From assembly GCA_043777755.1 (NCBI GenBank), contig JAYWHK010000182.1:1-8917 (forward strand): DNA of 8,917 nucleotides, given 5' to 3'. The DNA is from CANHEE01 sp043777755. Its GTDB lineage: Bacteria > Bacteroidota > Bacteroidia > Chitinophagales > Saprospiraceae. Below the pieces are notes generated by a model. That model was not told where the DNA came from and searched no databases. It saw only the letters and a list, made by a program, of their open reading frames with translations. How positions within the stretch are numbered: the stretch's first letter is position 1; each line of letters starts with the position of its first letter. A program made the translations under genes and the position numbers. This document shows, piece after piece, positions 1-5,738 of the stretch.

Positions 1-60
1 TGGGATAATCAATATGCTTTTGATGTCATTTATGATTTTATCAATAAAGGCAATCCTTAA
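1..60 (+). CDS. C-terminal end of an unrecognised protein (partial)
   Basis: The frame is open from the first base and ends with TAA at 58-60. It encodes 19 residues: WDNQYAFDVIYDFINKGNP. The residues are ordinary for a folded protein end (aromatic and acidic residues, then a short polar tail), but too few remain to assign a family. The next gene starts 58 bases downstream on the same strand, and I see no convincing promoter or terminator between them. The two may be co-transcribed, but that is inference. The open frame to the window edge is the only evidence for coding. Confidence 0.5.
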   Translation, partial: WDNQYAFDVIYDFINKGNP

Positions 61-118
61 ATTGTCATAGAAATGTCTTAATTGATGCGTTTAACCTGCA
101 CCCTAATCAAATAAAAAA

Positions 119-892
119 ATGTACTTAATTATATCCGCTTTTATATCCTTTTTGATTCGCCCGATTGTATGGGTTGGCTTAATTTTATTAAAAGGAATTT
201 TGACAAAACCACAACGCAACAAAAGTAACAATCGCTACCTTTGGCTTGCTTTATTGGTTTTATTTCTGTTCTCTAATCCATTGATTTTCAGGTTTTTCTC
301 TAAAATTTGGGAAGCTCCACCAGTTTCGATGTATCAACTGACAACCTATGATGTTGCTGTCGTTTTGGGTGGTATGCAAGAGTTTGGAACGCAAGAAGTT
401 GATGATAGGTTGATTGCGCCTTCTGTTCCTGGGCGTGTGACGACGACCGTAGAGCTTTTTCATTTGGGAAAAATTAAAAACATTATTATTACAAGCGGCG
501 ATGCTGCTGTAATGAAGCAAAAATTTGAGCCAGAAGCTCCTTACATCAAAAATGTTTTGCTGCGAATGGGCGTTCCTGACAGCTGTATTATAGTGGAAAG
601 TTTGTCAAAAACGACTCGTGAAAATGCGCTTTTCACAAAAGAAATCATTGAAAAAAACAATTATAAAAGCGTTTTATTGATTACTTCGGCACAACATACG
701 CCTCGGAGTTTTGCTTGTTTTGCCAAAGTTGGTGTGAATTCTGCCGCTTTTCCAACTGATGTTTGGACGGAGGAAATCACGACACAACCAAGGTCTTACC
801 TTACGCCAAATGCCAAATATTTGATGTATTGGCAAAGCCTTTTGAGAGAATGGGTTGGTTATGTGGTGTACAAAATCAAAGGAGATATTTAG
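119..892 (+). CDS. YdcF/ElyC-family (DUF218) membrane protein
   Basis: A 257-residue protein of the DUF218 family, to which E. coli YdcF, SanA and ElyC belong. Two hydrophobic stretches at about residues 4-27 and 40-60 should anchor it in the inner membrane. The DUF218 domain follows: YDVAVVLGG (77-85) is the first beta strand, ITSGDA (124-129) the nucleotide-fold-like turn, a Glu-x-x-Ser-x-Thr-Thr-x-Glu-Asn segment lies at 160-169, and LLITSAQHTPRS (186-197) is the hallmark motif. Relatives with two N-terminal helices act in envelope or peptidoglycan precursor homeostasis, but the reaction is not settled, so I give no symbol. The ATG at 119 follows an A-rich leader and starts before the first helix. 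The cytochrome c peroxidase gene begins 11 bases after the stop, so the two are probably co-transcribed. No obvious functional link joins them. Confidence 0.85.
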   Translation: MYLIISAFISFLIRPIVWVGLILLKGILTKPQRNKSNNRYLWLALLVLFLFSNPLIFRFFSKIWEAPPVSMYQLTTYDVAVVLGGMQEFGTQEVDDRLIAPSVPGRVTTTVELFHLGKIKNIIITSGDAAVMKQKFEPEAPYIKNVLLRMGVPDSCIIVESLSKTTRENALFTKEIIEKNNYKSVLLITSAQHTPRSFACFAKVGVNSAAFPTDVWTEEITTQPRSYLTPNAKYLMYWQSLLREWVGYVVYKIKGDI

Positions 893-903
893 GGAAATTA
901 GAA

Positions 904-1842
904 ATGAAAAATATAAAGATTACATTTGTTTTAGCTGCTTTGGTTTTCATTCTTTTTGCTTTCCAAAAAGATGATTTGACCGAAGCGCAATTGGGCGAAA
1001 AGCTGTTTTTTGACCCAATACTTTCAGCTGAAAACAGTATCAGTTGCGCCTCTTGCCACAAACCTGAGTTTGCATTTGCAGATAGCAGTGCTTTTAGTTT
1101 TGGGTTTCATGGCGAACTTGCGGAACGCAATACACCAAGCGTGATGAATATGTTGGCACGCCCATATTTCTTTTATGATGGTCGTGCAGCAACGTTGGAA
1201 GAACAGATTTTTCATCCAATTCGTAATCCAAAAGAAATGAATCTGAGTATTCCAGAAGCAATTAAACGATTGAATAACAATGATTTATATAAAAAATATT
1301 TTAAAAAAGTCTATCGCCACAAGCCTGATAGCATACATTTAGGAAAGGCGATTGCTGCTTACATCAGAACGCTCGAAAGCGATGGTTCTGCGCCCGCTGA
1401 TTTGTACCTTAACGGAAAAGACCGACAAGCCATGAGCGCTGCACAAATCCGTGGTCGTTTTATTTTTATGAAAAAAGGTAAATGTTTTGACTGTCATTTT
1501 TCACCTGATTTTACGGGCGACGAGTTCCGAAATATTGGTACGTATGATGGTGTAAAATACAAAGATACTGGTCGTTTTGCGCTTACAAAAGACAGTACAG
1601 ATTTGGGAAAATTCAAAACACCAAGTTTGCGAAATGTTGCGCTTACTGCTCCTTATATGCACAATGGAATGTTCCGAACACTGGAAGAAGTCGTAGAATA
1701 TTACGACAATCCGAGCAAATTCGTTGCAAATCCTATCAATTTGGATACCTTATTGCAAAAGCCTTTGGGTTTGACAAAAGAAGAAAAGGGTGATTTACGG
1801 GCGTTTTTGATGGCGTTGAGCGATGAAAAAGGGGTAAAATAA
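904..1842 (+). CDS. Di-haem cytochrome c peroxidase (CCP/MauG family)
   Basis: A 312-residue exported di-haem c-type cytochrome, expected to reduce hydrogen peroxide to water in the periplasm with electrons from small cytochromes. Residues 1-20 form a hydrophobic signal sequence with no lipobox Cys. The first haem-binding motif is CASCH (48-52) and the second is CFDCH (194-198). The family block with FKTPSLRNVALTAPYMHNG (237-255) supplies Met252, the likely axial ligand of the C-terminal haem. Length and motif spacing are normal for the family. The ATG at 904 is chosen because it opens directly into the signal peptide and has a purine-rich GGAG stretch about 20 bases upstream; a longer frame from a TTG at 763 would run through the preceding gene. 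MauG-like oxidases share this fold, so peroxidase activity is the likeliest role rather than a certain one. The stop lies two bases from that of the convergent kinase gene. Confidence 0.9.
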   Translation: MKNIKITFVLAALVFILFAFQKDDLTEAQLGEKLFFDPILSAENSISCASCHKPEFAFADSSAFSFGFHGELAERNTPSVMNMLARPYFFYDGRAATLEEQIFHPIRNPKEMNLSIPEAIKRLNNNDLYKKYFKKVYRHKPDSIHLGKAIAAYIRTLESDGSAPADLYLNGKDRQAMSAAQIRGRFIFMKKGKCFDCHFSPDFTGDEFRNIGTYDGVKYKDTGRFALTKDSTDLGKFKTPSLRNVALTAPYMHNGMFRTLEEVVEYYDNPSKFVANPINLDTLLQKPLGLTKEEKGDLRAFLMALSDEKGVK

Positions 1843-1844
1843 AG

Positions 1845-3770
1845 TTAAAAATCCATTTCAAAATTAGCTCCTTCGTCATTGTAAAAACGAAAAGTGGCAT
1901 CTAATTGCGAAGCCAAAGATTTGATTAACTGAACGCCAAAGCTATTGTTATCTTTACAATCAAATGCTTTTGGATAGCATTTCCCATTGTCAGAATAATG
2001 CAAACACTTATTTTGAATCTTAATGTTTATTTGAGGAAATTCGGTTTTTTCAAAAGCATATTTGATAGAATTTGACACCAACTCATTGATAATCAATGCA
2101 ATAGGCAATGAATTGTCAATACCAATAGCTTGGTTGTCCACATCTATGTATTGCTTTATTTCTTTTCCATGAACATCATTTTTAAATAAAATATTTTTGA
2201 ATAATTCTTCTAAAAAAAGGTCAAAATTAACCTTATTGATGTCTTCATTTTGATAAAATTGCTGATGTAACGTGGAAATCGCTTCTAATCGGCTCTGATT
2301 GTCCGTTATAATCGCAAGTGCTGAGGCATCTTGGACATTTCGAGATTGCAAACGGGTAATACTGATGACGTTTTGCAGGTTATTTTTCACCCGATGATGT
2401 AATTCTTTTAGCAATGTTTGAGTGAATTGTACCGCCTTTTGCTTCGCTTTGAGTTGTCGAAAAGTGAACCAAAGCATGGTTGCCAAAGCTAAAAAACCAA
2501 TGCTCAGAAGCCATTTTACAAGGTTTGACTGCTGTAATTCCTTTTGTTGCGCTTTAATTTCAATATCTTGTTTTTCCAATTCAAAACGCAACTCTGCCTC
2601 TGAAATATCCCTTAAACTATTGTCTTTATTCAGTAATTGAGTAAGGTAGTTGGCCAGAGAAAGGTGTTGAAAAGCCAGTTCATATTTTTTTTCTTGCTGA
2701 TAAATTGTAGAGAGTAATTGATGATTTTCGCAAGCAATTTCCTTGAAACGCAAAGTATCTGAAAAAGTCAAAGCTGTCTTTAAACTAATAATTGCGCTAT
2801 CCTTATCGCCTTTCTCAATTTGTAATTTTGCATACTTATTATAAAATTCCGCTGATGTATAAGGTTGAAAATAAGTAAGATACGTTTTACATTTTTCAAA
2901 AAAGACCTTTGATTCATTGTATTTTTTTTGTTTAAAAAGCAAATCGCCAATGAGCAACAACACCTCGGCTGTCCTTGATTTTTTTCCATTTTGTTCAAAA
3001 ATAGATTGCGCAACTTGGTATTTTTGCAAAGCAATATCAAAATGACCAAGCTCCATTTCAATATTGGCAAAAACTTTCAATACTGCCGCAGAGCGCATAC
3101 TATTGCCAAATTGTTGTGCCAAATTATATGCTTTTTCGATGGTTTGATGCGCCAAATCATAGTTTTTCGCTTTCAAATAAACATTGCTAATATTCGTTAA
3201 GCTCAAAATTACGCCTTCTTTGTTGCCTGCACGTTCAGCTGCTTCGACAGATTTTTTGTAATTATAAATGGAAGTTGGAAAGTTACTCAACATAGAATAC
3301 ATCGTACCCAAACCATGATAACCTGTTTCAACCATTTCCCAGTTGCCAATTTTTTCGGCTAAATAAATAGATTTTAAATGGTATTCTTGTGTTGTTTTAT
3401 ATTGGTTTATTTTTTTATGAACAATTGCCCAATCGTTGTAAATTGCAATTTTCGATTTTTCGTTAAGGTAGGTTTCTGCAATATTCAATGCTTCTTGGTA
3501 AGCCAGCATAGCTTCCGTAAAACGATTGTTGTCTTCTAAAATCATTCCTTTTGATCGAAAAGATTTAAAAAGTAATTCATGGTTAATTGGTTGTTTTGAT
3601 AGTGTAACAGATTGATTTACAAAGATTAACGACGAGTCAATATTTGTGAACGAATGTTCGTCTGCTTTTTCAAGCAATGCGTCAATTACTTGTTTCTGTG
3701 TTTGGATTTGGGAAAAAACCAGAGAGGGCATTGTTAGGCAACAACACCAAATTAAGATAGTTTTTCTCAT
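1845..3770 (-). CDS. Periplasmic-TPR sensor histidine kinase, HisKA_2 type
   Basis: A 641-residue membrane sensor kinase. From the ATG at 3770, residues 1-20 are a signal peptide ending Val-Phe-Ser-Gln. A tetratricopeptide array follows from about 40 to 385 (for example the repeat ending in Tyr-Glu-Leu-Ala-Phe near 363-367), then a short charged coiled coil (388-415), one membrane helix (about 416-440) and the kinase core. The core holds the HisKA_2 motif ELHHRVKNNLQN, with His459 before Arg as probable phosphoacceptor, and the N box NELVSNSIKYAF (562-573). The G1 box reads DNGKC (594-598) where DNGKG is usual, and the G2 box is SFGVQLI (610-616). The TPRs would lie in the periplasm and may bind a peptide or partner protein. 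The adjacent LytTR regulator is the obvious partner. An in-frame TTG at 3806 lies inside a terminator-like hairpin and would put 12 extra residues before the signal peptide, so I reject it. There is little room for a promoter between hairpin and ATG. Confidence 0.85.
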   Translation of the reverse strand: MRKTILIWCCCLTMPSLVFSQIQTQKQVIDALLEKADEHSFTNIDSSLIFVNQSVTLSKQPINHELLFKSFRSKGMILEDNNRFTEAMLAYQEALNIAETYLNEKSKIAIYNDWAIVHKKINQYKTTQEYHLKSIYLAEKIGNWEMVETGYHGLGTMYSMLSNFPTSIYNYKKSVEAAERAGNKEGVILSLTNISNVYLKAKNYDLAHQTIEKAYNLAQQFGNSMRSAAVLKVFANIEMELGHFDIALQKYQVAQSIFEQNGKKSRTAEVLLLIGDLLFKQKKYNESKVFFEKCKTYLTYFQPYTSAEFYNKYAKLQIEKGDKDSAIISLKTALTFSDTLRFKEIACENHQLLSTIYQQEKKYELAFQHLSLANYLTQLLNKDNSLRDISEAELRFELEKQDIEIKAQQKELQQSNLVKWLLSIGFLALATMLWFTFRQLKAKQKAVQFTQTLLKELHHRVKNNLQNVISITRLQSRNVQDASALAIITDNQSRLEAISTLHQQFYQNEDINKVNFDLFLEELFKNILFKNDVHGKEIKQYIDVDNQAIGIDNSLPIALIINELVSNSIKYAFEKTEFPQINIKIQNKCLHYSDNGKCYPKAFDCKDNNSFGVQLIKSLASQLDATFRFYNDEGANFEMDF

Positions 3771-3792
3771 AAAAAATCTAATTAGACTGTAA

Positions 3793-3839
3793 AAAAATTG
3801 CTTCAAAAAAGCAATACTAGCATTTTTGAAGCAATTTTT
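3793..3839 (-). terminator. Perfect 17-bp hairpin between peptide gene and kinase gene
   Basis: The arms aaaaattgcttcaaaaa (3793-3809) and tttttgaagcaattttt (3823-3839) are exactly complementary across a 13-base loop. Read on the minus strand, the GC-containing core GCTTC/GAAGC is followed by a run of seven T, the form of an intrinsic terminator. It begins 12 bases after the stop of the 62-residue peptide gene and ends about 22 bases before the kinase ATG. It may therefore be a full terminator or a partial one that lowers kinase expression relative to the peptide. The T-run on the other strand could also let it act in the opposite direction. Confidence 0.75.
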
Positions 3840-3851
3840 AATAAATGGAAA

Positions 3852-4040
3852 TTACATTTGTACAGTAAGTCCAAGATTACCATCGCTTGCCATTTTCCAT
3901 TGCGTTGTTGTTACGGTTCGCCCCAATAATTTAATGCGTTTTTCTTCGCAATATAATAAAAGACCTCCCTTAACCTGAGCTTGTTCCTCGTTAGAAAGAA
4001 CAGAAAAATTTTCATTTGTGTTTTTGTTCATTTTTTTCAT
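3852..4040 (-). CDS. Double-glycine leader peptide precursor 1 (62 aa)
   Basis: A 62-residue peptide whose first 26 residues resemble a double-glycine leader: a charged, Asn-rich start, then NFSVLSNEEQAQVKGG (11-26). Cleavage after Gly26 would release a 36-residue core starting Leu-Leu-Leu-Tyr-Cys and ending Leu-Thr-Val-Gln-Met. The core has one Cys (residue 31), basic residues near 34-41 and a Thr-rich centre. In Bacteroidota, such leaders mark exported natural-product or bacteriocin-like precursors cut by C39 peptidase-containing ABC transporters; that is family knowledge, and no such transporter is in the window. The start is the ATG at 4038-4040; a second Met three codons later would leave the leader almost intact. 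The gene lies on the minus strand between the regulator and the kinase and is followed by a strong hairpin. Its core matches no peptide family that I recognise. Confidence 0.7.
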   Translation of the reverse strand: MKKMNKNTNENFSVLSNEEQAQVKGGLLLYCEEKRIKLLGRTVTTTQWKMASDGNLGLTVQM

Positions 4041-4280
4041 TGTACGTAAATTTTTAGTTTAAAATATTAAAATTTAAAGAGTCTATTTTGAGTGTCACAA
4101 ATAATTAGTTTTATAAATAATAATACAAATATAAACAAATAAATTTATTTTTTTATTAAAAAAATGTATATTTAGTGACAATTAAAAAATTAAATAAAAA
4201 TATGTAAAATATTGAAAATCAATTATTTAAAAAAAAATTAAAAAATGAGAAACAAATTTTTTGTGACAAAATTACGGTAT
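4041..4280 (-). promoter_or_regulatory. Very AT-rich upstream region of peptide 1
   Basis: This 240-base gap follows the regulator's stop and precedes the peptide 1 start, both on the minus strand. It is almost all A and T. Two overlapping minus-strand promoter solutions are visible. One is TTTG (4129-4126), 20 bases, then ATTATTTG (4105-4098). The other is a perfect TATATTTG (4133-4126) with no clear upstream box. A nine-base element TT(T/A)GTGACA occurs at 4172-4180 and 4260-4268 on the plus strand, and at 4101-4093 on the minus strand. I found no open frame with coding character here and no GC-rich terminator hairpin after the regulator gene, so read-through from the regulator into the peptide gene is possible. 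Confidence 0.4.
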
Positions 4281-5066
4281 TTACAAAACACTAAATTTAC
4301 TCAAAAAATCTTCTTTATAAGCCGCTGTTAGAGGAATTAATTTATTTTTAGGCAAAATAATCTCATTTTCTGAAAATTCTTCCACGTGAGTAAGATTAAT
4401 AACAAAAGAACGATGCACCCTTATAACACTGTCACAGTTTGCAAATTTTTCAATAACAGTTTGTAATGGTAGCCGAAGGGCTATCTTTTGTTGTTTAAAA
4501 ACCACATTGGTATAATTCTTATCTGATTCCATATAGACCAAATCGTCTATCATAAATTTTACAAAACGGTAATTTTGCTTGATAAAAATCATATTTTCCT
4601 TCCTCAATATCACATCAGCTACCAATTTTACATCATTAGCAGAAACATTACTTTTCTCAATTTCGCTTGCTTTTCCGATTTCTGGAACGGACTGATAAAA
4701 ATTATTCAAGGCAATTTCAAGGCTAATATTTAAGTTTCGTTCATTGAAAGGTTTGAGCAGGTAAGCCGCAGGCGCAGTTAATTTTGCACGCACAACAGTT
4801 TGATGATCAGCTTGCGCAGTGATAAAAATAATAGGAATCCGTTTGATTTCGTTGATTTGACGAACGGTTTCAACACCATCTATCACTCCTTTCAGTTGAA
4901 TATCCGCCAAAACCAAGTCTGGCTCATACTGTTTGAAAGATTCAATAGCCTCCTCACCTGTTTTACAACAGTCCACAACAAGGTAGCCCCAATCCGTCAA
5001 TAAGTTGGTCAAGTCTTGCGCAACCAAGACCTCGTCTTCAATAATCAAAATTTTTAGGCTTTGCAT
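4281..5066 (-). CDS. LytTR-family two-component response regulator
   Basis: A 261-residue cytoplasmic DNA-binding response regulator. The receiver domain (about 4-120) has the acidic pocket Glu10-Asp11, phosphoacceptor Asp55 in LVLADIQL, Thr83 in FITAQ and the invariant Lys105 in LLKPF. A linker of about 30 residues leads to a LytTR domain (about 155-261), with RFVKFMIDDLVYMES (167-181), NYTNVVF (184-190) and VIRVHRSFVINL (214-225), the usual landmarks of that fold. Family members bind pairs of direct repeats about two helical turns apart. Such repeats lie just upstream of this gene at 5138-5195, between it and the divergent peptide gene. The TPR kinase two genes away is the probable phosphodonor. 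The receiver resembles those found with HisKA_2 kinases in Cytophagales. The ATG at 5064-5066 opens directly into the first receiver strand. All expected catalytic residues are present. Confidence 0.9.
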   Translation of the reverse strand: MQSLKILIIEDEVLVAQDLTNLLTDWGYLVVDCCKTGEEAIESFKQYEPDLVLADIQLKGVIDGVETVRQINEIKRIPIIFITAQADHQTVVRAKLTAPAAYLLKPFNERNLNISLEIALNNFYQSVPEIGKASEIEKSNVSANDVKLVADVILRKENMIFIKQNYRFVKFMIDDLVYMESDKNYTNVVFKQQKIALRLPLQTVIEKFANCDSVIRVHRSFVINLTHVEEFSENEIILPKNKLIPLTAAYKEDFLSKFSVL

Positions 5067-5137
5067 TTTCTGATGAATATATTTGTAAGAATAATCAAAT
5101 TGTAGAATGAAAACAAAAGGAGGGAATTGTCGATTTT

Positions 5138-5195
5138 CATTCCATATACAAAGTTACAACATTCCATATACAAAAACAAGGATTCCAAATACATT
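5138..5195. repeat. Three 21-22-bp-spaced direct repeats, candidate LytTR operator
   Basis: The 15-mer cattccatatacaaa occurs exactly at 5138-5152 and 5160-5174. A third, degenerate copy at 5181-5195 (gattccaaatacatt) matches at 11 of 15 positions. Start-to-start spacings are 22 and 21 bp, about two helical turns, so the copies face one side of the DNA. Paired direct repeats with this period are the known arrangement for LytTR regulators such as ComE and AgrA. The array lies between the regulator gene (minus strand) and peptide 2 (plus strand), ending two bases before the candidate -33 box of the peptide promoter. Binding by the neighbouring regulator is inference. Confidence 0.65.
5149..5179 (-). 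promoter_or_regulatory. Candidate promoter of the LytTR regulator gene
   Basis: On the minus strand, TTG at 5179-5177 is followed after 20 bases by TAACTTTG (5156-5149), a full match to the Bacteroidota -7 consensus TAnnTTTG. Transcription would start near 5142, giving a leader of about 75 bases before the ATG at 5066. The -7 box shares its CAAA with repeat copy 1, and copy 2 lies in the spacer. A regulator bound there would therefore be expected to block this promoter, suggesting negative autoregulation. Confidence 0.5.
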
Positions 5196-5197
5196 CG

Positions 5198-5229
5198 TTT
5201 GTGTAGAAAAAAAAATGCCCGTTACTTTG
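5198..5229 (+). promoter_or_regulatory. Candidate promoter of peptide gene 2
   Basis: TTTG at 5198-5201 is followed after 20 bases by TTACTTTG (5222-5229), one mismatch from TAnnTTTG. Transcription would start near 5236, leaving a leader of about 93 bases. The direct-repeat array ends directly upstream of the -33 box, the normal place for an activator. The leader is A/C-rich and contains a small hairpin with arms aaaacac (5257-5263) and gtgtttt (5273-5279). The run before the ATG is pure A/T with no Shine-Dalgarno site. Confidence 0.45.
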
Positions 5230-5328
5230 TATCATAAAACAAACAAAAAACAAACAAAAACACTTCGTCAGGGTGTTTTAAATTATTTTCAACATACTAT
5301 TTTTTTTAAAATTTAAAATTTAACAACT

Positions 5329-5568
5329 ATGAGTAAATTAACTAAATTCAACGACAGCGAAATCGCTAACACAGAAAATGTAAAAGGTGGCTTTTTCTTT
5401 CTTTCTGCGCCAAAAACTTCTTATTGCGCACCACAACAGCAGTCTTACTACGCACCGCAACAGCCTACTTGTTACGCTCCACAACAGCCTACATACTGTG
5501 CGCCAAAACCGTCATTACCTAAAATTTCTTTGAATTTTTCTTGGGGCTTCGGTGGAGGTTGCTGGTAA
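5329..5568 (+). CDS. Double-glycine peptide precursor 2 with Tyr/Cys-Ala-Pro-Gln repeats (79 aa)
   Basis: A 79-residue precursor. Residues 1-21 form a leader ending Asn-Val-Lys-Gly-Gly, sharing Val-Lys-Gly-Gly with peptide 1 (3852-4040). The predicted 58-residue core begins Phe-Phe-Phe-Leu, then carries a tandem octapeptide: SYCAPQQQ (31-38), SYYAPQQP (39-46), TCYAPQQP (47-54) and a shortened TYCAPKP (55-61). The end is rich in Gly and aromatics and finishes WGFGGGCW. Cys lies at 33, 48, 57 and 78, giving potential for two disulfides or for modification. The gene diverges from the LytTR regulator and shares its operator-like repeats; a strong terminator follows. The Pro/Gln/Tyr repeat recalls structural or adhesive proteins as much as bacteriocins, so it could be a signal, an antimicrobial peptide or a cross-linked surface peptide. 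I know no named family with this core. The ATG follows an A/T-only stretch typical of Bacteroidota starts. Confidence 0.75.
   Translation: MSKLTKFNDSEIANTENVKGGFFFLSAPKTSYCAPQQQSYYAPQQPTCYAPQQPTYCAPKPSLPKISLNFSWGFGGGCW
5419..5511 (+). repeat. Tandem 24-bp coding repeat in peptide gene 2
   Basis: Three full 24-base units (5419-5442, 5443-5466, 5467-5490) and a 21-base final unit (5491-5511) encode the octapeptide array. The units differ mainly at third codon positions and at the Tyr/Cys codons (TAT, TAC, TGC, TGT), which are one base apart. The Ala-Pro-Gln-Gln part stays constant while the aromatic/thiol pair varies as YC, YY, CY, YC. This indicates duplication followed by selection on the protein rather than a recent expansion. 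Confidence 0.8.
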
Positions 5569-5602
5569 TCAAATGAAAGCAAACCACTCAAAATATTTGT
5601 AA

Positions 5603-5660
5603 AAAACACAAGTGTTTTAGTAAAAAAGCTATTGGCAATTAATTTTGTCAGTAGCTTTTT
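5603..5660 (+). terminator. Intrinsic terminator after peptide gene 2
   Basis: The main hairpin pairs aaaaagctattggcaa (5623-5638) with ttgtcagtagcttttt (5645-5660): 16 pairs including two G-U, with a six-base loop, then T-rich sequence to 5669. A smaller near-palindrome, aaaacac at 5603-5609 and gtgtttt at 5612-5618, stands just before it. Together they should end transcription of the peptide gene about 50-90 bases after its stop. They separate that gene from the FkbM methyltransferase gene, which has its own promoter-like box. Confidence 0.8.
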
Positions 5661-5703
5661 GCTTTTTTTCACAAAAAAGGTATTTTTATCTACTAAAAAA
5701 GTC

Positions 5704-5711
5704 TAATTTTG
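5704..5711 (+). promoter_or_regulatory. Candidate -7 promoter box of the FkbM gene
   Basis: TAATTTTG is an exact match to TAnnTTTG, 27 bases before the ATG at 5739. The expected -33 position (about 5681-5687) has only a T run with no TTG, so this is a partial promoter match. The preceding terminator makes a promoter necessary here. Confidence 0.45.
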
Positions 5712-5738
5712 CAGCTTCATTCACCATAAGAATCTTTA

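Noticed and set aside
763..903. Longer peroxidase frame starting at a TTG at 763
   Set aside because: It overlaps the end of the DUF218 gene and adds a polar stretch before the signal peptide; the ATG at 904 fits far better.
3771..3806. Upstream TTG start for the kinase, adding 12 residues
   Set aside because: The TTG is inside the 17-bp hairpin, and the added residues would precede a standard signal peptide that begins at the ATG at 3770.
4165..4177. Inverted half-site of the 15-mer operator upstream of peptide 1
   Set aside because: Only about 10 of 15 positions match in A/T-rich DNA, and no second copy lies 21-22 bp away.
5107..5316. Open frame of 69 codons in the divergent promoter region
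   Set aside because: It runs through the operator repeats and the A/C-rich leader, its composition is unlike a protein, and it is better explained as regulatory DNA.
5419..5511. Possible CRISPR or non-coding satellite array
   Set aside because: The 24-bp units are contiguous without spacers and are multiples of three in frame within a coding sequence.
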